Below the pieces are notes generated by a model. The model ran no database searches, was not told where the DNA came from, and worked only from the letters and a program-made list of their open reading frames with translations. Positions 1-8,550 of a stretch of DNA of 64,000 bases are shown here, one piece after another; the first letter of the stretch is position 1; each line of letters starts with the position of its first letter. The DNA comes from Nannochloris sp. 'desiccata' (Eukaryota; Chlorophyta; Trebouxiophyceae; Chlorellales; Chlorellaceae), in assembly GCA_019044685.2 (NCBI GenBank), contig JAGTXX020000015.1:1798001-1862000 (forward strand), given 5' to 3'. The position numbers and the translations under genes are program-made.

Positions 1-947
1 CAGTGCGTGAGATAACTGCTGTTGTTGGCAATCGGGGCGGCAGCAGCGGCGGCGGTAGTGCCAAGGAAAATAAAGAGGTAGAAAGTATCCAGAAATTTAA
101 AATTACAGTAGGAGATTGCATCGAAAATAATACAGACACTAGTTCACCGACATATGACGATTTCTATGATGCTGTCATTATTGCAACCCCTTTCCACAAC
201 CATCCTGGCAGCAGCGGAAACGGTACTGCCGGGGACGGTGGCACTTTTTTGAATATTACTGGAGTCAGTCTGCCCACGATTCCACGAAGGAATTATCAAA
301 TGACTATAGTTACGATAATAAAAGGAGCTCTCAGGCCAACGTTCTTTGGATTACCGCCTGGTCCGATGCCTTATAGTAAGTCTTTTCGGAACGAACTTTC
401 CTTTGTTGCGTTCTTTCTTTTTTCTTTTTCGCTAATTATCCACTTTCTCCTTCATTTTACAGATTCCATCCTAGTTACTGAAGAAGGGTCTTCCTTTCTA
501 AGAGTCCCCTTCAACTCCATCTCTAAAATAACCTCTACTTCCGGCTTCAAAGGCCTGTATAAAATATTCAGTAAAAAGCCAATGCCCGACACCTGGCTTT
601 CGATGCTGTTTGACAACGGCTACGAGGTTGCAGCATACCAGGAATGGGCTGGAGCCTACCCTGCGTTTGATCCTCCAGAGAATTATCCTCCTTTCCAGCT
701 CAGTCAGGGGTTGTATTACGCAAATGCATGGGAAAATGCAGCTTCCGCAATGGAAATGACAGCGCTTGGTGGCAGAAACGTAGCGTTATTAGCTGCTCAA
801 CATCTATCTAATACGAAGATCTCTTCCAATGACGTATCGATACTACAAAGAGGACATTCTAGTGAAGACAAGAGTATTGATGTTAGTTTACATATGGGCA
901 CTACTAGAGTGTTTAAAGAAAGTACTGCTGCTGCTGCTGCAGCTTGA
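1..947 (+). CDS. FCLY: Prenylcysteine oxidase / farnesylcysteine lyase, 3' part
   Basis: This is the C-terminal part of an FAD-dependent prenylcysteine lyase, which cleaves free farnesyl- or geranylgeranyl-cysteine released by turnover of prenylated proteins. The gene enters from the left edge, so its start is not visible. The C-terminal half carries the family signatures YKIFSKKPM, AYPAFDPPENYPPF and GLYYANAWENAASAMEM. An intron fits at 376-462 (GTAAGT...TTTACAG, 87 nt), joining PY to NSILVTEEG; it is a multiple of three without a stop, so the frame stays open through it. The protein ends in a run of six Ala just before TGA. TGTAA motifs at 982 and 995 are likely polyadenylation signals. The family call is confident; the 5' exon structure is unknown. 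Confidence 0.85.
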   Translation, partial: VREITAVVGNRGGSSGGGSAKENKEVESIQKFKITVGDCIENNTDTSSPTYDDFYDAVIIATPFHNHPGSSGNGTAGDGGTFLNITGVSLPTIPRRNYQMTIVTIIKGALRPTFFGLPPGPMPYSKSFRNELSFVAFFLFSFSLIIHFLLHFTDSILVTEEGSSFLRVPFNSISKITSTSGFKGLYKIFSKKPMPDTWLSMLFDNGYEVAAYQEWAGAYPAFDPPENYPPFQLSQGLYYANAWENAASAMEMTALGGRNVALLAAQHLSNTKISSNDVSILQRGHSSEDKSIDVSLHMGTTRVFKESTAAAAAA

Positions 948-1192
948 TATTTTACTTGATTTGAGTCCTCGTCTTTCTTTTTGTAAATTCTCTCTGTAAA
1001 TTCTCTAATTTTTTGCGCTTTGACGGGACGAGGTATGTACATTATTTGTTGTGTTGTATTCCTTTAAATGATTGGCTATTAAATATATACAAAGCAAATC
1101 TTTTAGAAGTCGCCAAGTCACCCTTTTGAGGGATGCAAAATAGATAATAAAATTACAATAGATCTATCGGATTGTTTTTATTCGTGTATCTG

Positions 1193-4100
1193 TTACTTTG
1201 ATATTCGTCCACCTTCATCTTCTTTCTGACCTAGTTCTTCAGAACTCATTACCTGCCCTGACATTATAGTCGACGGTAAATTGATATTCAGAGCTGCTGC
1301 AGCTGCTCTAGGTGACAAAACGTGGTGTGGCGAGATAACCCCTTCGCCACTGCCGCTTGTACTCTTCATGTTTTCAGGTGGGCTGGACATTCGATCAAAC
1401 GGACTTGCTGGTGCTGGTGCTCCACCAAAAGAATGCTGCGGCGCACGAACAGGTGCAAGAGAGCTTGAACCCACCGGTCGCGGTTGGGAAGCAGCAGCAG
1501 CAGAAGAAGAAAAATCTCCAGGTCGGTCATTGGACTGAGGCAAAGACGAAAAATGAGTTTCCTTTCCTTGTGATTCTCCTCCTGAATCACGTTCATTATT
1601 GCTGGTTTCGTCACCTGTTTCAAATAACCCCCGTAGGCGTATTGCCGCAGCGGACTCTATTCTTTTCAGTTCTCTACCAGAGCCTTGACTGGACTGTGTT
1701 TGGAAGCTTTTTTCTGTAGGCAACGAGTTTGCTAGTAACTGTGATTGCTGCTGCGGAGAGGTAGCTGGACTTGAAGCCCACCCTTCAACTCTTACTGTCG
1801 AATGCCCAACACCACCAGCTTCTATATCTCTACTGCCCACCGCTGCCGCCGCATCTAATGCTGCTACAGCGGCAGCAGCCGCATGCTCTGCCACAGCATC
1901 ACTCGCAGCTCTATCAAAACTGATACTGCCTTTGCCTGATATAGATTTATGGATAGTTATCCCCTCTTCAGCAGGTAAGGACGAAAGGTAGGCACTCTCG
2001 CCAATATCACTCACTTCTAATTCTCTTTGTCTTTGTCCATCACCACCTCCGCCAGCGCCGCCGCTTCCAGTCTTTTGACTACTAAAAGGCGGTCTAGGAG
2101 CTCCCCCAGCTTTAAATGCACTCAAATCAATACTAGAAAATTCACCAAGATCCACTCTATCAGAGCTGCTTAATGCAAGCGATTCTTGATTTTCCATGAA
2201 AGTAGCATCGGCAGGCACCATCGGCAGTGGCCTCGTGATGGCGCCACCGGCACCCAGATCATTATCTCTGGGTTCTTCAGTTCCCTTTCCTCCATTTTCT
2301 TCGGCAATGGCATCTTCGGCGTCGCCTTCTAAATCTAGACTAAGCAATTTCCCTCCAAATAATAAGAAACTATCATCATCAGTCGCTTCAGAGAGACCTC
2401 TAGCGGCATCAGGAGCAGTAAAGGTTGAAGGGGCCTGAGGATTTTCTTCTGTGCTGGTACCAGATGGCATAGCTTGAATCTGATGGATACCACCATTAGA
2501 GGTCACATTATTCTCTTCTTCCCCTTCTAAAGTGATAGAGGTATCGGTAGGGAAGAGCTGGAAAGAACCACCACCGCCACCGCCGCCGCTTCCAGCATTC
2601 GTGTTATCTATTCTATTATAATCAGTTGGCGATCTACTCGGTGAGACACTACTGCCTGCAACACCCCCACCTGCATACCCACCACCTAGGAAACTTCCAG
2701 CGCCGTAACCAGGCATGCTGCCTGCTACATCAGTGAACGTTCTTGATCGAGACATTCTTGGAGCACCACCAACGCCAGGTGGTGAGGCAACACCATAATA
2801 GCCTCCACCAGCCCCATCAAGGCTCGCGCCCATGGAGATCGCACGAGATAAGCCTCTACCAGAAGGATTAGAAGGATTATAATTATTCACGACACCAGTA
2901 GAAGGGCCTCGCATAGGTGACCAATGACCACCGCCGAGACTACTTGATAAAATCCCTTCTTGCCCATAAGAGCCATTCCGTGAGCTATACCCAGATCCAC
3001 CACCACCATACGTGCCGCCATATGCTGCGTGTGACATGCTACGTGGCATCCCTCTATGTCCACTGGTACCAATCACCATTCCAGCTGTAGTGACACCATG
3101 CATGCTGCCACCACCGCCACCGCCCATTGCTGCTGCGTGGAAGGAACCATGAGAAGTACTCCTAATTAGTCCTGCCGCTCCCCCACCTATTTGACCATGA
3201 CGTCCAGTACCACCAACAGAGGGCCCCATTCCCCACGCACGTGGGTCTGGTATGTCTGAACTAGCGAAATTTCCATGCCCGTGTTCAAGAGCGATGGAAT
3301 TATTTTTAGAAGATTCTTCAAGACCAAAGACTTTCCGGTGCACACGACGGCGGGATCGGGTAGAGGAGACTGATGCTGCACCACTGGCACTTTCTTCTTC
3401 ACTATTTTCTACACCATTGCCACCGTCAAGGCCACCACCACCACCACCACCACCACCACCGCTGCCGCCTTCTGCATCTGTTCCAGCTTTCCTCCTTTGC
3501 GTTCTTCTCCTTTTCTTTTTAAACTCTGTGATCTTAGCCTTCATCCACATCCAAAGCCATATCGGGATATGTAGAGCTAAATACGAAGCAATTCCAGCGA
3601 TGATGCCATAAGCAACAGATAAAGTAAACGGCATCACGATGACAGTTAAGAAAGCAGGTATACTTTCTAGTGTATTGTCCCATACAATTCTATCTACATG
3701 AGCAATGAGCATCACCCCTACTAATATCAGAGCCGGTCCAGTCGCATACGGCGGGATAGACGCTAATATAGGGCTAAAAAATAAAGCAATAAAAAAGAAG
3801 AATGCAACGGCAATGGCGGTGACCCCTGTTCGACCTCCATCTTCAATGCCCGCTGCTGATTCGATGTAGACAGTCACGGGAGTGATACCCATCATAGATC
3901 CAGCGACAATACCAACACCATCAGATAAGAATGCCCATTGTTGGCCTTCGAATTCTTTGCTTTCTTTTAAAAAGGGTTCGTAGATTTCGAGCTTTCCCTC
4001 TTCCTTTGCATCATGCTCCATGCAATCCTCGAGTAAAGTAGCCATAGAGAGCAACGTTCCGGTACAATCTAACAAATCTATGTACAAAAACGTAAACATA

Positions 4101-5470
4101 GCTATCCAGAAATGGCCTTGACTTACGCCAGACCAGTCCCAAGCAAGCCCAATTCCATCTAAACTTGGTGCAGCAACAACTTTTTTGAAAAGCTCAAGAC
4201 GGACTTCACCGCCAGGAATGTCCGATCCTTCACCTAAATAAGAGACAGCAAGCCCTGGAATCCATGAAATAATAGTGATAAAGGCAATGCCAAGGAAGAG
4301 AGACCCTCGAACACCGGCAGCAGTGAGCCCTGCCATTAACAATCCGCCGGCAATGCCCAACCACATTGTGGCACTTCTCATTTCTCCACCAGCACAGGAG
4401 TACACCGCCGCATTAGATTCCTGGACAATGCCTGTTGTGGAATTTAACGTTCCATTTAAACTGGTGATATCTAGAGGGTAGTCCGTAGTGAAAGTGTATT
4501 GATGGTTCTCTGTGGAACACCCCCCGAGAGTCAACAATGTATTGTTATCAAAGACGATAACACCAAGATTACGTAATCCAGAAAATGCAAGAAGGAGACC
4601 AATACCTACTGAAGATGCATATGCAATGTTTCCGGGCATTAATCGGATGATGCCGCCTCGAATACCTGTCATTGAAATAAAAATAAAAAGCCACCCTTCC
4701 AAGAAAATTGCAACCATGGCTTGTTGGTAGGTTAATAGGTCCTGTGCAACGACTTGATACGCGACGTAGATGTTGATACCCATTCCTGGAGCTAAGGCAA
4801 GCGGGAGGTTGGCGAAAAAGCCCATAATAAAGCATGATATTAAAGACGAGGCGGCGGTAGCAGTGGTGAGGCTAAGCCGTAAAGTGGATAGACACTCGGC
4901 TGCTTCTACGTTTGTTGAGTCAAACAAACACGCTTTCCCACGTATTCTATAGTCTTCAGGGTCGCATAGCTCTACCGGATCACAATTTCCACCAGTAACA
5001 CCTAAGATTTGGGGATTCACTGCAAGAATGTAGGCGACCATGAGAAAGGTGATGAGGCCAGCACGAAGCTCAGTACTAAGCTTAGCACGACGTCGTTTGA
5101 AATCAAAATGCCTTCCAATCTGTAAATAGAAAGATGAGAAAATGAAGCAGGGGAAGTGGATATTGGCAAATTTTATATATTGAATGATAATCTTACACCC
5201 CCAGGAAAACAACCGCCCACAATATTTAATTTTAGGAATGAACTCTTTCCTGTTATAGAGTACCCTTCTAATACTTACCCTACTGGAATCAGCCCATTTA
5301 TCTATTTTATTAATCTTCCGACGTAGGTAGTCGCCTGCATTTTCCGTCTGTTCCGCCACATTCTTGGCCGCTCCTGCTACCGCCCCGATAGCCTGATCGA
5401 GGAGCGTTTTAAAGGTGCGAGGAGGAGGAGGCTCCTGAAACTCATCATCGCTGTAGTATTCTGTCTCCAT
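1193..5470 (-). CDS. AZG: AZG-type purine permease with very long C-terminal tail
   Basis: This is a multi-pass plasma-membrane permease of the AzgA branch of the NCS2 family; plant and fungal members import adenine, guanine and hypoxanthine with protons. Exon 1 is 5279-5470 and exon 2 is 1193-5119, separated by a 159-nt GT-AG intron (5120-5278) with no in-frame stop. The spliced protein is about 1372 residues. The transporter core begins at about residue 65 (STELRAGLITFLMVAYILAV) and includes FTFLYIDLLDCTGTL and GITPVTVYIESAAGIEDGGR, the substrate-binding signature region. After the last membrane segments a basic stretch (KKKRRRTQRRK) leads into about 740 residues rich in Gly, Ser and Ala, far longer than the tails of known AZG proteins (about 550-600 residues in total). 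A (CCA)n tract at 3432-3461 encodes part of a poly-Gly run. Downstream TGTAA lies at 1153-1157 on the minus strand. Confidence 0.9.
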   Translation of the reverse strand: METEYYSDDEFQEPPPPRTFKTLLDQAIGAVAGAAKNVAEQTENAGDYLRRKINKIDKWADSSRVSIRRVLYNRKEFIPKIKYCGRLFSWGCKIIIQYIKFANIHFPCFIFSSFYLQIGRHFDFKRRRAKLSTELRAGLITFLMVAYILAVNPQILGVTGGNCDPVELCDPEDYRIRGKACLFDSTNVEAAECLSTLRLSLTTATAASSLISCFIMGFFANLPLALAPGMGINIYVAYQVVAQDLLTYQQAMVAIFLEGWLFIFISMTGIRGGIIRLMPGNIAYASSVGIGLLLAFSGLRNLGVIVFDNNTLLTLGGCSTENHQYTFTTDYPLDITSLNGTLNSTTGIVQESNAAVYSCAGGEMRSATMWLGIAGGLLMAGLTAAGVRGSLFLGIAFITIISWIPGLAVSYLGEGSDIPGGEVRLELFKKVVAAPSLDGIGLAWDWSGVSQGHFWIAMFTFLYIDLLDCTGTLLSMATLLEDCMEHDAKEEGKLEIYEPFLKESKEFEGQQWAFLSDGVGIVAGSMMGITPVTVYIESAAGIEDGGRTGVTAIAVAFFFFIALFFSPILASIPPYATGPALILVGVMLIAHVDRIVWDNTLESIPAFLTVIVMPFTLSVAYGIIAGIASYLALHIPIWLWMWMKAKITEFKKKRRRTQRRKAGTDAEGGSGGGGGGGGGGLDGGNGVENSEEESASGAASVSSTRSRRRVHRKVFGLEESSKNNSIALEHGHGNFASSDIPDPRAWGMGPSVGGTGRHGQIGGGAAGLIRSTSHGSFHAAAMGGGGGGSMHGVTTAGMVIGTSGHRGMPRSMSHAAYGGTYGGGGSGYSSRNGSYGQEGILSSSLGGGHWSPMRGPSTGVVNNYNPSNPSGRGLSRAISMGASLDGAGGGYYGVASPPGVGGAPRMSRSRTFTDVAGSMPGYGAGSFLGGGYAGGGVAGSSVSPSRSPTDYNRIDNTNAGSGGGGGGGSFQLFPTDTSITLEGEEENNVTSNGGIHQIQAMPSGTSTEENPQAPSTFTAPDAARGLSEATDDDSFLLFGGKLLSLDLEGDAEDAIAEENGGKGTEEPRDNDLGAGGAITRPLPMVPADATFMENQESLALSSSDRVDLGEFSSIDLSAFKAGGAPRPPFSSQKTGSGGAGGGGDGQRQRELEVSDIGESAYLSSLPAEEGITIHKSISGKGSISFDRAASDAVAEHAAAAAVAALDAAAAVGSRDIEAGGVGHSTVRVEGWASSPATSPQQQSQLLANSLPTEKSFQTQSSQGSGRELKRIESAAAIRLRGLFETGDETSNNERDSGGESQGKETHFSSLPQSNDRPGDFSSSAAAASQPRPVGSSSLAPVRAPQHSFGGAPAPASPFDRMSSPPENMKSTSGSGEGVISPHHVLSPRAAAAALNINLPSTIMSGQVMSSEELGQKEDEGGRISK
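3432..3461. repeat. CCA microsatellite in the AZG reading frame
   Basis: Ten CCA units encode a poly-Gly run at the beginning of the AZG tail. Repeat length can vary by slippage without breaking the frame. Confidence 0.75.
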
Positions 5471-6159
5471 TGTGTGTCAAGCTAGGAGGAGCAGCTGTTC
5501 TAGGCGAAATAGCCCTTTACCATAAACAAGGGCATCACTGCATCACGATTCATGGTCTTTTTGTAGTCTAGGTGCATTAAGTCGAGCTGGAAAATAATGA
5601 GACAAAATTAGTTTCAACTTGAACAATCCTCGGAACGCTGCAAAACCACTCCGGTGTTTCTAAAGTACTTGAATTTAAATCAGATTCAACAAAACCTTTG
5701 GAGTGTTGCACAATGAAACCTTAGGAACACAAGTCACTGTTAACTTTGTAACTAATGTTTCAAGATTGCCAAGGTCTCGATGGACATCCCTCTTTTTACA
5801 CGCAGCTATTTTGAAAATTCAATTCAGCTCCAACCCTTGAGCATCTTAGAGAGCAGAGGGCCACACCACTGGGCCATGATGGCATCTCTCCTTTCTATGG
5901 AGAAATGGAAGCAAGCTGGCTTCACAGAGCTGCATCATATGAATCAATCCAACATTAGATATGTGAGGCATGGCGTAAATTTTCTTTCCTCTTTTGCAGG
6001 AGTACTTGGCCGACATCAGCACGCCACCCCCGGGCCCGCCTCCCTGATAACGTCTCTCTGTGCTGATAACTCTTGAGAATTAAATTATTACAGCAAGAAA
6101 CAGACACGCACTATATCAAAATCGAATACTTTTCAATTACGAACATGTTAAACTATTTT
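5471..6159. other. Intergenic region AZG / DHQS
   Basis: This holds the 5' flank of the AZG gene and the 3' flank of the dehydroquinate synthase gene, both on the minus strand. An ATG-initiated frame of 98 codons on the plus strand (5780-6076) has no recognisable domain and no supporting splice or composition signal, so I do not call it a gene. I see no RNA gene here. Confidence 0.5.
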
Positions 6160-7503
6160 CTACTTGCTACAGAAAGCTGCAAGGGTATCTTCAAGAGCCT
6201 GCACTTCAAATTCTCCGGTAATCACACATTTCCCTAATGCACCCTTCAACAAAATTAATCTTAATTTTCCATCCTGCACCTTCTTATCCACCGACATGAA
6301 CGATTTAAACTGATCTATAGTCATTCCTGCCGGTGGAACCACTGGTAATTTTGCTTTTTCTATCAAGGCGCGAGTACGAGCATCCAATTCAGCATCAATC
6401 CACCCCAGTCTACGGGACATGTCCGAAGCCATCACAATACCTGTGCCCACAGCCTCTCCATGTAACCACGCACCATATCCAGTCGCAGATTCAATAGCAT
6501 GTCCGAAAGTATGACCTAAATTAAGGGTAGCACGTACACCACCTTCTTTCTCATCAGCAGCAACGACTTCAGCTTTGTTCACACAGCTCCTCTCAATGGC
6601 ATATTTAAATGCGTCAGGGTCTCTCGCTAAGAGTCTATCCATGTTTGCTTCAAGCCATTCAAACAATTCCGCGTCACGAATAAGCCCATATTTAATAATT
6701 TCAGATAAACCGGAAGCTAATTCCCGATCAGGTAAAGTATTCAATGATTCAGTGTCAATTAACACACATCGTGGTTGGTAGAAAGCACCAATCATATTCT
6801 TTCCTAAAGGGTGATTCACCCCAGTCTTTCCACCTACAGAAGAGTCAACTTGAGACATCACTGTCGTGGGAACTTGAATAAAATGAACTCCACGTTGATA
6901 AGCGGAAGCAGCAAATCCAGTCATGTCGCCAATTACACCGCCACCGAGGGCGACAAAAGTTGTATTACGATCAAGGCGAGCTTCTAACGCTTTATCCCAG
7001 ATTTTAGACACAACATCCAGAGTTTTATATTGTTCTCCATCGGGGAGAAGGACTGATTCTACTTTAATATCAGCACCTTCAGCTGTGATTGCCGCAATTG
7101 TGCGATCAAGGTACATTGGTGCAATGGTCGTGTTGGTCACGATGAGGACAGTTTTACCAGGGATATGTTGGCGTAATAGCTCTCCGTTGTCGAGAATGTT
7201 GCTGCCAATGTAGATAGGGTAGGTACGGTCGCCTAAATCTACCTCTACGATCTCCATTTTATCGGGTTGAGAAGCATCGGGTTGAGCAACGCCAGATGCC
7301 GCTAATTTACACTTGATGGAAGACCTGCTAGTGTGGGTGAATGGTCCAGTGATGCCGCTGCTGTTAAAGGAACCTTTTAGAAGGCCAGATAGACTGCGCT
7401 GGGGAGCTGTGAGGGACCTGCTGACAGCAACAGAAGGACGGCTCAAGTGGGTGAGAATTGAGCCAGTTGGCTGCATTTGAAGCTGAGAACCTTGCATTTG
7501 CAT
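6160..7503 (-). CDS. DHQS: 3-dehydroquinate synthase, plastid
   Basis: This enzyme converts DAHP to 3-dehydroquinate, the second step of the shikimate pathway, using NAD and a divalent metal. The protein is 447 residues in one exon. The first ATG of the frame is at 7503; the 96 nt of open frame upstream contain no ATG. Residues 1 to about 75 form a Ser/Arg-rich plastid transit peptide, followed by the catalytic domain with LPDGEQYKT, the NAD-binding GGGVIGDMTGFAA, PTTVMSQVDSSVGGKTGVN and the metal-binding NLGHTFGHAIE and WLHGEAV His motifs. It is the monofunctional bacterial/plant type, not the pentafunctional AROM protein of fungi. It is divergent with the zinc finger gene at 7722. Confidence 0.93.
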   Translation of the reverse strand: MQMQGSQLQMQPTGSILTHLSRPSVAVSRSLTAPQRSLSGLLKGSFNSSGITGPFTHTSRSSIKCKLAASGVAQPDASQPDKMEIVEVDLGDRTYPIYIGSNILDNGELLRQHIPGKTVLIVTNTTIAPMYLDRTIAAITAEGADIKVESVLLPDGEQYKTLDVVSKIWDKALEARLDRNTTFVALGGGVIGDMTGFAASAYQRGVHFIQVPTTVMSQVDSSVGGKTGVNHPLGKNMIGAFYQPRCVLIDTESLNTLPDRELASGLSEIIKYGLIRDAELFEWLEANMDRLLARDPDAFKYAIERSCVNKAEVVAADEKEGGVRATLNLGHTFGHAIESATGYGAWLHGEAVGTGIVMASDMSRRLGWIDAELDARTRALIEKAKLPVVPPAGMTIDQFKSFMSVDKKVQDGKLRLILLKGALGKCVITGEFEVQALEDTLAAFCSK

Positions 7504-7721
7504 GGTTTGCTGCAGTGAGCAGGAACCCAATTTAGTGTATTTTACGAAGATGAAGCTAATTGTCAGCGAGACTGATTCTGAATCGTAAAATTGCCCCAAA
7601 ACCGTTTTCTTTTAAAACTTTTCTATTGCTTGCTTGCGAGGTCGCAGCAAGCATTGTCGTAAAGTTGCCACACCAGTTCATCCATAAATTATCAAATTTT
7701 AGCACATAGTATTTCTAAAGA

Positions 7722-8195
7722 ATGGAGCTGCGAAGTGCAGCAACAGGCCCTTGTGCCCAAATTGCACCCACACAAGGCGATCCCTCCACCTCCTATTGTT
7801 TCAACAACCTACCAGTTAGACGCCACAATCTCCGACCAATAGCACCTTCAAGAGATATTACACGGCATATCTGCAAAGCTACGGATCCTGCGCTTATGCA
7901 AGACGTTCTCATGGGAGGTGCAGTTGTGGGCGCTGTCGGTGCAGCCCTCGCCAATGGACTAAAAGGAGAGCCAGAGGTCTGTACCTCCTGCGCTGGCAGT
8001 GGAGGTGTACGTTGTTTTGCCTGTGAAGGGACTGGTAAAATGTCTGGGGTCACTTTAGAAGAACTTGCCAAGGCAACAGCTGCGCAAAGAGACCCCATCG
8101 GCCGTAACGTCTCAAAAAGAGAATGCAGAGCATGTAAAGGATGTGGACTGCTATTTTGCAAGAAATGCAGTGGTAGTGGATATACAAACAGATAA
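7722..8195 (+). CDS. LQY1/BSD2-like plastid DnaJ-type zinc finger protein
   Basis: This 157-residue single-exon protein has four CxxCxGxG-type repeats characteristic of the DnaJ cysteine-rich domain: CTSCAGSG (87-94), CFACEGTG (98-105), CRACKGCG (135-142) and CKKCSGSG (146-153). Residues 1-50 look like a plastid transit peptide, and 57-79 (DVLMGGAVVGAVGAALANG) form a single membrane span. There is no J domain. A membrane span plus four such repeats at about 155 residues matches the thylakoid protein LQY1, which has disulfide isomerase activity and helps photosystem II repair. BSD2, a Rubisco assembly chaperone, shares the finger but is soluble. The fold call is firm; the choice between LQY1 and a sister family is inference. 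Confidence 0.8.
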   Translation: MELRSAATGPCAQIAPTQGDPSTSYCFNNLPVRRHNLRPIAPSRDITRHICKATDPALMQDVLMGGAVVGAVGAALANGLKGEPEVCTSCAGSGGVRCFACEGTGKMSGVTLEELAKATAAQRDPIGRNVSKRECRACKGCGLLFCKKCSGSGYTNR

Positions 8196-8550
8196 AGCGC
8201 CGCCTTTTCTTCCATATACAACCCAACCGGCTTCCCAATGCCGACGTTAACATTGGGCGTTGGGGTCATGTCGATTCGGTCCGGAATCCTGTTGAGTAAT
8301 AAGTAAAACACCACCTTCGTCTTAAATATACCCTCTGTAGTAATACTTTTAATGTACTAATGTTTTCTATTCTTATTTCCCTCATATTGCTGAGACGATT
8401 CTTTGATTGGGCGCTCTGGCCAATTACCTATTTGATACATATGATTCTCTTATTTCTTTTTCTGAACTTTCTTTAATAAACAACTATAAACAAAACATAG
8501 ATACACAGCTAAAGACTTAAAACATCAGAGTAAAATATTCAAATTTTCTA
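8196..8550. other. Convergent 3' flanks
   Basis: This is AT-rich 3' flanking sequence between the converging zinc finger gene (plus) and the RGG protein gene (minus). I see no gene, repeat or RNA in it. Confidence 0.5.

Noticed and set aside
3252..3611. Open frames opposite the AZG tail and other long coding regions
   Set aside because: They mirror low-complexity Gly/Ser/Ala coding sequence on the other strand and have no similarity of their own.
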